NCBI RefSeq assembly: GCF_010389155.1
Contig: NC_057765.1
Coordinates: 26,910,980-26,974,979, forward strand
Source of the DNA: Erigeron canadensis
Taxonomy: Eukaryota > Streptophyta > Magnoliopsida > Asterales > Asteraceae
Length of the DNA stretch: 64,000 nt
Direction of reading: 5' to 3'
The notes under the pieces were generated by a model that saw nothing but the letters and a program-made list of their open reading frames with translations, had not been told where the DNA came from and searched no databases. Numbering within the stretch: position 1 is the first letter of the stretch; each line of letters opens with the position of its first letter. The position numbers and the translations under genes are program-made. Below, piece by piece: positions 34,411 through 50,273 of this stretch.

Positions 34411-34920
34411 AACTACAAGGAAACTGAGCAGGGAAACTTAATTACCATTCATGTATGTGCTTCCATAGGTCTATGTCTGCAACTTTATGGCTCAAAATAA
34501 TGTGTGATTTCTTCTCTAATCCTCCATTGTAGAATACTGATTTTTCTTGGTAACATTGGATTTCAATGACATAGAAAAATAAAGAATCCACTGATTAGTT
34601 TGAATCATGAAATTGCTACATAAGAACTCATATATAGTCCTTTTGAGTGTTTTTGGGAATTTTTTGCTAATGTTAGAATGAATTTGCACATTGTGATAAT
34701 TAAGATTTCAGATCAGGAGGGGAATAAAAGACGAGCAAAAACATAAAGTGTTTTGTAATGAAAAGAAACTAGGATCTCTTGAATATAATAGAACGCAAAT
34801 TTAAAAATTAAAAGGATTATTATTAATAATTTCAAGTAGCAAAATGTTAACAAAACAGAAGAAATATATTTGTATCCAACGATCAACCAGCAGTGACTCT
34901 TTTGGAAAATCGATCATGAT

Positions 34921-40256
<5,336 letters not shown>

Positions 40257-41239
40257 GTTTAGGCTATATATGTGATGAAAAGCAAGAAAGGGGGAAATAA
40301 AGAAGTGTGATTTAGAAGATGGAAGAATTATAGGAAAATCATATGTATATATATGCGTATATATACATATATTTTTGAAGTAGTTTCTTTATTTTTGGGT
40401 AGAATTATGACTATTTACATTTTCTCTTTTATATACCATATTTTTTACTTGATTGAGTATTGTTGTTGTTTCGTTGTTGTATACACATCTATGTGTAAAC
40501 GTAAAATGATGTGTCAATAATAAATTAGAAAGCTTAATGCTATATTGCTATGTGATACTCATTTGATGTGTCATGTGAATTAAGATACAATTAATAGAGA
40601 CATATAAATTTATGTAAACTAATGTATAAAGCTTTAATGATTATAATTACGAATAAATCATTATCAAGACAGAATTTCTAGAAGATAAAAGGAAAAATCA
40701 TTTTTATCAAACTCCTTTTCTTATTCTCTATGTTGCATGTGTTTCTCCTTGTGGTCTCATCCATCATTCATCAACCAAACCTTAACTCTATTTGTGTAGA
40801 GGTCATGTTTTACTTCAACCATATATAAGGTATACACTTAATTAATTTGATCGACATGTATTTATTTACATCGTTAATCTTGTAGTTTAACTTTAATTTA
40901 GTTTGAAACACAACTTCCTTTAAAAATTACAAGTAATTGCCGTTAGTTAAATTTTATTTCTATGCATAAAAAACTTTACAGTGTGCTGTTTGAAACATAA
41001 ATGAGGCACAGTTTAGTGTAAGAAATGTGTGAATTTTGTGAAATGAGAAGTACTCCTGTAAAGGTTAACAAAAGAATAAAAGACGGTTTAATAAAGAAAA
41101 CAATGGCTCATCTTTATCTCTTTATTTGTGTATATTAGCTTCACATGTAACTTATATATACGGAGTAATATATTTAGGACTTTTTGATGAGACGGCTCAC
41201 TTTTTCATTATGTTATAAGAGTGGATGGAGATTCTTTCA
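40257..41239. other. Upstream region of the minus-strand bHLH gene
   Basis: AT-rich, with alternating TA-rich tracts near 40345-40375. Presumed promoter of the minus-strand bHLH gene at its left edge. No other gene is seen. Confidence 0.4.
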
Positions 41240-41690
41240 AAATGCGTGTTTTGAATACCGGTACGTACTGGCCGGTATTATCCGGAATACCGGATTCCGG
41301 GTGGTACCTCGGTACAACTATCCCAATATTTTGTCCGATATTTTCACTATTCAACATCGGCCAGTATTTCCGGTATTACCCGAATGATAATACCGGTTTA
41401 ATTATTTTTTTTTTCTTGAATTTTTTTTAAAATTATTTTTTGATACTTTAATGTTATGTTTTGTTATTTACAAACTTTAAAACTTATATTTTGTTATGAA
41501 ATACCTATTTGGCATTATTTTTGAGTGGATTGTACTTGTATTTTGACTATTTTCGTTAAATTATAGAAAGTTTTGTAGGATTTTTATAAAAATAAAAATA
41601 CATAAATTAAATTACCGTGCCAGTATACCGGTAATACCGGTACCGGGTACCCGACCGGTACGACCAAAACACCGGTATTTAAAACATTGC
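41240..41690. mobile_element. MITE-like element with ACCGGTA-rich ends
   Basis: The ends are inverted: TGTTTTGAATACCGGTACG on the left, and CCGGTATTTAAAACA on the right. Both subterminal regions are packed with CCGGTA/TACCGG motifs, and the middle is AT-rich. A short CAAAA-type duplication may flank it. No ORF is supportable. Confidence 0.55.
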
Positions 41691-42566
41691 TCAAAACTAT
41701 TCCAACTTGATTAGTTAAATTGGGGTAATTCTTTGATAAAATCAAAGATCAAGATTTAAAAAACGTCTTAGATAAAAATGTGACATATCAAATATAAATA
41801 TTTAAATGCATTACCATAGAAATGTTCGGTAGTTTGTAATATCAATATAAATATTTATTTGAGCAAGTAGAAAAAACGAAATGGAATAATGACAAAAAAT
41901 AAAAAGCAAAAAAACTAAAAAATAAATTTAAAAAAAAGCCAAAACGGGATGAGAAAATTCGAATGTGTTTTGTGATGGGTGGGGTCTCAATTATTGTGTT
42001 GATATAACTATTTTTTTCTTTTTTTTTTTTTTTTTTTGTTATAAGAAAAAGCACATTAATAGGTAGATATTTTTCGTAAAACTATTTTTCTTTTATCGGT
42101 GATCTATTCTATTCTTAAACTATACAAATAAGATAAGATCAACTTCGGATTTTCAAAAACCTCTCTACTCCTAAATGATAGTCATGAATGATGCTGCAAT
42201 TTGTTTAATTTTCTTTAACTATTTTTAAGATACTTATTTATTTATATAAAACTGTGAAATGTAAGTTTTAAGTTAACAGTGAGTTAATAACAAATGTTTG
42301 AAATAAAAAATATAATATGAGTATCCTTACATATTTTTATTCTAATTAAGTAATTAATATCAAATGAACTTCCTTCACTGCTACTATAATTTTAAGAGTT
42401 TTGTTAAACAAAGTTCTAATCATTAAGGTGCATTAGATAGTTGTACATTTACTATAAAATTTAGGAGGTGAACTTTTGATATAAAAAGATATAATCTTTC
42501 TATACACGTTAAATGAAACGTTAACATAAAAAAAATTGTAATTGACTTATTATAATTATATAATAA
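41691..42566. other. AT-rich intergenic DNA
   Basis: A poly-T tract near 42010-42038 and a single diverged copy of the 216-bp repeat family at about 42410-42520. Nothing else is recognised. Confidence 0.45.
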
Positions 42567-42597
42567 CTAGCATGGTACCCGCGCGTTGCAGCGGATA
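42567..42597 (-). mobile_element. Helitron 3' terminus
   Basis: On the minus strand a hairpin CCGCTGCAACGCGCGG is followed about 8 nt later by CTAG and then T, the 3' signature of a Helitron (hairpin plus CTRR, inserted before T). The matching 5' end was not found. Confidence 0.5.
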
Positions 42598-42799
42598 TCA
42601 TAGTATAGGTTTGTGTGAATGGTGTGTGTGAAACATGTAAGAGATCCGGTGTGTATGAAAAAAAAGAGTTTTTATGGTTGTCATGTTTTAGATTTAGGGT
42701 TGCATTTTATGAGGAGAGTATTTTAGACTTTTTTCTTAAATAACTTTCAATATCGGGACAATTTCTTTTATTATCTATATCTATATCTATATATATATA

Positions 42800-43809
42800 C
42801 TAGGTTTTTTACCCGCACAATGTGCAGTTTTTAAAATGACGGTTCAACAAAGTTTTGACCAATATTGTTTATTTGAATTTGAATATTAATAAAAAGAATG
42901 TTTAAAAGTAAATTGAAAACCATGTAAGTTAAGGAATGTTATCAAAGTTAATAATGCACCGATATACTAAAACAGAAACAGGATTTAAGAGTTCTTATAG
43001 CTTGGTAACAATATCAGCACAGTAATTAGTTAATGACTTAGCTCTAGATATATCGTGGCATAATCTGGACAAAGCGACTCTAGCAAATATATAAAGTACT
43101 CGGCAACAAACCAAAAAAAAAAAAATCCTTCCTGTAAATATTGAATAAAAAAGATAATGAAATTCTGCTAGGTAAATGATAATCAAATGTGAAATATATG
43201 TATATGTAAGAATATTTAATTTATATGACTGAATTGATAAGATATCAAAAAAACTGTTGTTGATGGGGTAATCTCAATCTATGCAACTATCTAACCTTAA
43301 CTCCATAAAATCGTTATCATCTTCATATAAATAATTATACATAATCAATTCTTATATATAGATTAGTTAGCCGAATTCAAGAGAGTGGGTTGTCTAATAT
43401 CACAAAAGAAAAATACATAAATAGATAGATTTGTGTTATAAAATCCACATAACAATAAGTGAATAGATTCATTACTTTGATAATAGTAAAGGAAAAAATT
43501 TAAAAAAAATAAACACCAATAAATCTGTGGAGCAAAATCACAATGGCAGCATCTACATTAACATATATTACGTCCCTCATAAATATACTTTTTAAAATAT
43601 ATCGGATGAAACAATAAATAAATTGTAATTGTATATTTGATATAATCTTTACCTATTTAATCAAATTTATTTATATATTTAAATTAAATAAATATATACA
43701 AAAAAGTATGGAGATGCCACATAGGATAAATCCTACGTGGCAATGTTTTAAGATGGGTTTAAGATTGAGGAGGGCTTTAGAAGGCTAGGTTTTCTACTTT
43801 TTTAATAGA
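42800..43809 (-). mobile_element. Non-autonomous Helitron, about 1.0 kb
   Basis: Read on the minus strand, it begins A|TCTATTAAAAAAGTAGAAAA at 43809, a common plant Helitron 5' end. It ends in a hairpin (CTGCACATTGTGCGG), a short spacer, and CTAG|T at 42800. No target duplication is expected or seen. No Rep/helicase ORF fits in 1 kb. It contains one copy of the CCACATAGGAT...ATCCTACGTGG palindrome near 43717-43741. Confidence 0.65.
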
Positions 43810-43872
43810 TATATATATAAATATATACATAATAAAACAATAGTTATCCTGACTTTTTAAAGCCATCCACAT

Positions 43873-44324
43873 CAAATTAAAATTATCTCTAAACATGCCA
43901 CATAGGATTTATCCTACGTGGCACCTCCATATTTTTTTCACACTAATAGATTTTCATTAAATAATATAATATAGTTATACATATATTTTAAATATGGCAT
44001 ATAGAAAAAGCATATATATATATAATTTATATTTATATAAATCAAACATATATAAAAAATCACGACTAACCTTGCATGACATTTTTTAACTTCCACCTCA
44101 AATTAAAATTATCTCTAAACATGCCACATAGGATTTATCCTACGTGACACCTCCATATTTTTTTCACACTAATAGATTTTCATTAAATAATATAATATAA
44201 TTATACATATATTTTAAATATGGCATATAGAAAAAGCATATATATATATAATTTATATTTATATAAATCAAACATATATAAAAAATCACGACTAACCTTG
44301 TATGACATTTTTTAATTTTTTTAT
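43873..44324. repeat. 226-bp tandem duplication with an internal palindrome
   Basis: Two near-identical units start TCAAATTAAAATTATCTC at 43873 and 44099. Each holds CCACATAGGATTTATCCTACG with its complementary arm, a near-perfect inverted repeat also found in the neighbouring Helitron. The block probably belongs to a second Helitron whose 3' end is at 45051. Confidence 0.8.
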
Positions 44325-45017
44325 TTTAATTATAAACACTTCATAATTCATGACTCATAATCCATAATATTTTATTACCTTTTCTAATATTATTAGGTTA
44401 TACACGACCAAACAATTTTGTTGTTTCTCCTTCGTTCTCTTGGCCGAAACCTTAATAAAATTGGTTATTCTAGCCACAAAAAATATCTATTTTATAATGA
44501 TAATAGTAGTTATTTTGAGTTTTACGAATGAATTTCTTGATTGTTGGAGATAAAATACTTTATTTCCTAATTGTGTTTAGGATTATTTTTTCCCATCACT
44601 ACATAAGGTTTTTTCTCCATCTTTTCAGCTAACTGAAAGCAAAAACTATAATGATTTTCTCTTATTTATCTTATTAGTTTTTTACTTATTCGTATTGTAT
44701 TTATGTGTATTTTATATGACTAAATTTTTGTCATGCTTAGTCTTTTTACTTTGTATATATTATTCCGTTTGATGAATATATAGATATAATGCTACATTAT
44801 CGATTTACGTTTGATTTGTTATGATATCAAAATATCTTAGGTTAAATGTTGGTGTGTAATCACTATAATAGGTTTAGTGATTGTGATATCGATATGTCAG
44901 AAAAGACAAAAGATGACCAGAGTAATCCAGGAATTAACCATTAACTATAACATAATCAATTTTAACATAATAAGCCTATAGAATAGCTATTTATTAATGC
45001 ATAAAATAACCTTTTTA

Positions 45018-45051
45018 ACTAGCCGCACATCGCGCGGGGTAAAATATCTAG
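45018..45051 (+). mobile_element. Helitron 3' terminus
   Basis: CCGCACATCGCGCGG forms a short hairpin and is followed by 'ggtaaaatat', then CTAG and T. The 5' end is probably near 43815-43840, which would make an element of about 1.2 kb, but no clear TC start could be chosen. Confidence 0.5.
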
Positions 45052-45321
45052 TATAGTATAAAAGTATAAAAATATAGATAATAAAGAAGAATTAATTATT
45101 TGATTTTTATGATTATTGAATGTATTTTTTAAATGACTTAATAAACATTACCATCTTTGTCACATTTTGTATAACCTACATACAATAACCATGACAATTA
45201 TAGGTGATATCCTAGCTAGGGGATTAGTACGTGTAACGATTAAAAAGAATTTATATAAAATAAAATAAATTTTCATACAAACTCGGTATTTTTCGCAAAT
45301 ATGTTCTAGAATATTATTATA

Positions 45322-45352
45322 CTAGCTTAGGAACCCGCGTATTACGCGGGCA
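45322..45352 (-). mobile_element. Helitron 3' terminus
   Basis: On the minus strand CCCGCGTAATACGCGGG makes a perfect 7-bp stem and is followed by 'ttcctaag' and CTAG|T. The 5' end was not located within the AT-rich DNA to the right. Confidence 0.5.
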
Positions 45353-46048
45353 GATTAAGATAATACGCATTTGAATACATTGATTTTTTTTTGTGTGTGT
45401 ATGTAATATAGTCCGAAATTAAAAGAAACACATATTAAACTCAAAAGAAACTACTTAGCTATTTCTCAATTTTTTGATACATTATACGTCGAAAATAGTA
45501 AAAATGAAACATCTTTTTTTTTTAAATGGCTAGCATAAAAAGTGTAAGACGAAAAATACATTTAAATTATCATTTATAAATCATATATGTACGGATTAGC
45601 TATATCAAATTTTATGTATATTGATTTTAATATAATTAATATTTTGTTAATGAGAAAATTGAAAATCAAAATCTCATTAAAGGTTATGTCATATATTAAT
45701 TCAAATAAGAATATAATTATTAAGAAATTATCTAATAATTATAAGTAGTTATTTCTATATAAAAAATGATGTTATCAAAATCTTCTTTTATTTATATAAT
45801 AGGAGATTTATACCCTGTCAAATATATGATATTTTTAAGATAAGATGAATTGTCATGTATGTCAATTATAGATAAAATCAAATTAGAAAATATAATTCTA
45901 AGACATTGAACGCATATATCGTGTTTCATCTTTTGTAATATTTTTGTGTAGATAATATTTGTTTATATTTTTTAATCTAACATTTATCGTTCATCATCAT
46001 CTTAAAATATTTTTCTATTTAACTTGAGATATCACAACGTACAAATTT

Positions 46049-46585
46049 AGAGGTGTTCATTATTCGGATTAACCAAATAACTCACCAAATCCATTTGGCA
46101 TTTGTATTATTTGGATTTGGTTTGGTGTTTGGGTGAAACCGAATAAGGAAGTTGTTAAAACGGTTTGGTTTTGGTTTTAAAAAATTTAATTGGGGGCCAA
46201 CCAAAACCCGTTTAAGCATTTAACGTTTAATAAAAACTTAATAACCTAATTTAAATGATATTAATATGACTCTAATTATTTAAATACGTTGTTCTACACA
46301 TCTAAAAGTATATAGTTAGTTAAATAAACTCACATGAATAAATAAAATGGTGTAAATTGACATTCAAATTGCATGATTATTCAAATATATTAAATAAAAA
46401 TTTGAATAGCATTTTTTATTTGGGTAATCCAAGAACCGACCAAATAACCCGAACTTTATTTGGGTGTTTTGGATTGGGTGCTCATATATGGATTGGGTAT
46501 TGGGTGGTTTTCTCATTCTTAAAAAACCGAATAACCCAAACCGAATAACTCTATTAACTCAAAACCCGACCGAATGAACACACCT
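46049..46585. mobile_element. Foldback MITE, 537 bp
   Basis: Flanked by ACGTACAAATTT (46037-46048) and ACGTACAATTTT (46586-46597), a target duplication of about 8-9 bp or more. The ends AGAGGTGTTCATTATTCGG and CCGAATGAACACACCT are inverted copies. The interior is rich in 'ggtttggtt' and 'aaccgaataaccc' phrases. Confidence 0.65.
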
Positions 46586-47319
46586 ACGTACAATTTTCCG
46601 TATTTAAAAATAAACGTTGTAACTACACACCAACTTATAATAAATATAGTTAATAAAAATTTACGTGAGCATTGTGACTTTTATTTCTTATTTAAAACAA
46701 TTTGTTAATAACTCTTAAACACAAAATTTAAAAACTATATATATTGATTCAAAAACAATATTTGAAATCATGATCAAATTAAAAAGATAGAATTTGAGAT
46801 ACAAATCAATGAAAATCGTTTAATAAAATTAAAACAAAAATTTTTTTAATTTAAAAATTATAGAATTATGTAAAAATCGTCACTCATTTGCTAGTCATAT
46901 TAATCTTCGGTCTAAGCTAAGAATTATTTAGTAAAAGATTATGGAATTATGTTCTATAATAGTATGTTTACAATTAGAAGCTATAAATATTTCTATAAGT
47001 TAGTAATTAGATTAACTAATTAAATAAAAATATTTGAAACTAAATTTTATGTATTAACAATTATATAATTATAACCAAAGGCCCTTATTTCTTAACTAGC
47101 TGAGGTAAAATATCTATGATTCCAATAGTAAAGAAGTTACGAATCTAAGTTTCAAAAAAAAGCACACCACGAATGTTTGTTCTTTGGGGGGACGGTTCAA
47201 TGAGGACGAAAGCCAAGGCGAGTCTCACTTAACAGTGTTGACGGTTCCTACGCCATGGGCCGGAAGCTTCGGGAAGGCTAGCAAAATGGGCAATAGAATT
47301 GGGGGAGCATGAAATTTAG

Positions 47320-49167
47320 TTTCAGCCAAGAAGTTCCATTAAAGGACAAGTATTAGCAGATTTCATAGTCGAGACACCAGCCAAAGATGCTAAAAAGAAG
47401 CGAAAAGAACCTGAAGTGACATTCCCAGAGGATGCAGAATCAAGCTCCGAGGACCCTGTGTGGAAGCTTTTCACGGATGGAGCTTCAAGTGCAGACGGGT
47501 TCGGAGCCGGACTTATCTTGACAAGCCCAGAAGGAAAAGAATTTACTTATGCTTTAAGATTCAATTTCAAAGCCTCAAACAACGCGGCAGAATACGAAGC
47601 ATTACTAGCAGGTCTTCGAATAGCAAAAGCAATGGGCGTGAAGCATGTCCATGCTCATGTGGACTCTCAAATTGTAGCCTTCCAAGTAAATGGTACCTAT
47701 GAAGCAAAGGAGCCATTGATGAAAAAATATCTAGAAAAAGTCAAGGAGATAAAAGAGAAGTTTCGATCATTCCGAATAACGAACATCAACCGAAACAAAA
47801 ACAAAATAGCGGATGCCTTAAGTAAGCTAGCATCCACCTCCTTTGCTCACTTAAAAAAAGAAGTCCTGGTAGAAGTATTGGAAAAAAGATCAATTGAAGA
47901 ACCAAAAGTGAATGTTATAGAAGAAGAAGGACCAACATGGATGACGCCAATGATAGAGTCTCTTACTAGTGGCTTGCTCCCAGCAGACAGAGATCAAGCC
48001 CGAAAGATAAGAGTAAAAGCACCCCAATATGAACTTCGAGAAGAAGGACTATACAAGAGGTCATATATGGGACCCTTACTCAGGTGCGTAGGTCCAAACC
48101 AAGATAAGGGAATAATACAAGAAGTGCATAGAGGATCTTGTGGCCTACATGCTGGACCAAGAATGGTGGTAACTAAAATAGGAACGATGGGGTACTATTG
48201 GCCATCCATGTACCAAGATGTGGAAGCAGAAATTCGGAACTGTGATTCGTGTCAAATACATTCATCTGTTTCAAAGGCTCCCAAGAACAGTATGATACCC
48301 GTGTCCTCAGCGTGGCCATTCTCTAAGTGGGGTATTGATGTAGTGGGTCCTTTTCCACCAGCTCCAGGAAGATTGAAGTTTCTAGTGGTATCCATAGATT
48401 ACTTTACTAAATGGGTAGAAGCTAAACCACTGGCGGTAATTTCAGGGAAGCACATGGAAAAATTTATGTGGGAGCATGTTGTCACGAGATTTGGAATACC
48501 GAAAACGATAGTGAGTGACAACGACAAGCAATTTTGTGAAGGAGTCTTCAGAACATTTTGCGAAAACCTAGAAATCGAACAATCTTTCACTTCCGTGGCA
48601 CATCCACAAGCCAACGGTCAAGTAGAAGTAACTAACAAAGCAATTGTACAAGGAATAAAAGCAAGATTGGGAAGGAGCCATTCCGGATGGGTGGAAGAGC
48701 TTCATCAAGTATTATGGGCACACAAAACTACACCAAAGACTAGCAATGGAGTCACACCATATAGCTTAGTGTATGGTACCGAAGCAATGATCCCACCAGA
48801 AGTGAGTGTTCCCACCAGAAGAAGATTTCTAAGTGATGAAGAAAATGAGCATCAGCTCCTAACAAATTTGGATCTTTTAGAAGAACGAAGAGAAATAGCA
48901 ACGATTAGAGAAGCCCAGCACAAAAGCCAAATGAAAAGATACTATGATAAGAGAGTTCGTAGAGAGAATTTCCTCCCCGGAGAATTTGTCTTTCGCAACA
49001 ATGAAGCAAGCAAGGTAGAAAACCTTGGGAAATTGGGACCCCAATGGGAAGGTCCTTACATTGTGATTGAAGCATGTGGAAATGGTGCATACAAGTTAGC
49101 CACTATGGAGGGAGAAGGCCTCCCCAGAACTTGGAATGGAGCACAACTAAAAAGATGCTACTTGTGA
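47320..49167 (+). CDS. Tat-type pol fragment: second RNase H and integrase
   Basis: Open from 47320 after an in-frame TAG at 47317 that interrupts ELGEHEI*FQPRSS, an old Gln codon. The RNase H part starts WKLFTDGASSADGFGAGL (catalytic Asp in FTDG) and includes NNAAEYEALLAGL and KIADALSKLA. This archaeal-type RNase H marks the Tat lineage. Integrase follows: an HHCC-type zinc region (EVHRGSCGLHAG ... CDSCQIH), the DDE core with KWGIDVVGPF, IVSDNDKQF and HPQANGQVEVTNKA, and a GPY/F-like end (LGPQWEGPYIVIE). It ends QLKRCYL and stop at 49167. The integrase looks intact, while the upstream polyprotein is lost. It is a retroelement gene, not a host gene. Confidence 0.9.
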   Translation, partial: FQPRSSIKGQVLADFIVETPAKDAKKKRKEPEVTFPEDAESSSEDPVWKLFTDGASSADGFGAGLILTSPEGKEFTYALRFNFKASNNAAEYEALLAGLRIAKAMGVKHVHAHVDSQIVAFQVNGTYEAKEPLMKKYLEKVKEIKEKFRSFRITNINRNKNKIADALSKLASTSFAHLKKEVLVEVLEKRSIEEPKVNVIEEEGPTWMTPMIESLTSGLLPADRDQARKIRVKAPQYELREEGLYKRSYMGPLLRCVGPNQDKGIIQEVHRGSCGLHAGPRMVVTKIGTMGYYWPSMYQDVEAEIRNCDSCQIHSSVSKAPKNSMIPVSSAWPFSKWGIDVVGPFPPAPGRLKFLVVSIDYFTKWVEAKPLAVISGKHMEKFMWEHVVTRFGIPKTIVSDNDKQFCEGVFRTFCENLEIEQSFTSVAHPQANGQVEVTNKAIVQGIKARLGRSHSGWVEELHQVLWAHKTTPKTSNGVTPYSLVYGTEAMIPPEVSVPTRRRFLSDEENEHQLLTNLDLLEERREIATIREAQHKSQMKRYYDKRVRRENFLPGEFVFRNNEASKVENLGKLGPQWEGPYIVIEACGNGAYKLATMEGEGLPRTWNGAQLKRCYL

Positions 49168-49521
49168 AAGGCGAAAGAAATCTTATTTTGAAGCAGTGAA
49201 AGAAGAACACCCGTTTAGAAAAATTCTCTTACTTTGTCCATTGTGTAAATATAACAAATTAAACGCTCCATGTAGGCTCAGGCCACATGTTTTTTGTAAT
49301 TAAGCCCAATTATCCGGGTTGGAGCATGGCTGCGGCCAGAACTTTTAAATGAAAAGCTGCAGCTAAACAGCTAATTTTCATATACTTGTCTTAAAAGTTA
49401 ACAATGAGTGAAAAACTTACAATGATAAGTTCACAATGATCACGCTCATTGATGCACAATATGGAGCAAAAACTAGGAGCTTATGTAAGCCCGTTCTCGA
49501 ACGGCGGCCTGAAACAATAAT

Positions 49522-49800
49522 ATGCTCCTTCATCAAAATTATATAAGCATGTTCCATCACATGCCCCTTCATCAAAATTATATAAGCATGTTCCATCACA
49601 TGCTCCTTCATCAAAATTATATAAGCATGTTCCATCACATGCTCCTTCATCAAAATTATATAAGCATGTTCCATCACATGCTCCTTCATCAAATTTATCT
49701 AAGCATGTTCCATCACATGCTCCTTCATCGAAATTATATAAGCATGTTCGATCACATGCTCCCTTATCAAAATACATAAGCATGTTCCATCGCATGCTCC
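49522..49800. repeat. 39-bp tandem repeat in the retrotransposon 3' region
   Basis: About seven units built on ATGTTCCATCACATGCTCCT plus 'tcatcaaaattatataagc', the last ones diverged. Since 39 is a multiple of three, all frames stay open and produce false repeat proteins on both strands. Tat elements are known for such variable arrays between integrase and the 3' LTR, which can seed satellites. Confidence 0.93.
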
Positions 49801-50273
49801 TTTATTAAGCTAAGTAGCGTGCTCCATGATGTGTTGATGAAGTTCTATCAAAACCAAATAACATGCTCCATCAAATGAGAATAAAACATCGATGTACTTC
49901 GTGACAAGAAATTGCATGCTCCTATATTAAATTAAATAGCATGCTCTATCATATTTTAACAACTCAAAGAAAAGCTAAGTAGCATGTTCCATCACATATC
50001 GATGAAAAGTCTATCAAAAGCAAATAGCATGCCCCATCAAATTAAAAGGGAGCATCGGTGTACCTTATAACAAGAAAGCATGTCAAGTGATTAATAGGTA
50101 ACACGCATAAATGATAAAGAAGAGTAAAGTAATTGTTCTCAATACATCACAACCATAACTCCGAGTACACATACGGAACAAGAGAAAATAAAAATGTTCA
50201 TACATTGCCAACAAAGGCATCAATAAAGCCACGCAGGGCTGAGATAGTCAACACTAAAGATAAGTGGTACCAA

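Noticed and set aside
42800..45352. The GC-rich hairpins as bacterial-type terminators
   Set aside because: They are followed by CTAG|T and not by T runs, and the DNA is plant; Helitron 3' ends explain them.
49417..49795. Repeat proteins of 13-residue units on both strands, or a CRISPR-like array
   Set aside because: The repeats are contiguous with no unique spacers, occur inside a plant retrotransposon, and stay open in all frames only because 39 is a multiple of three.
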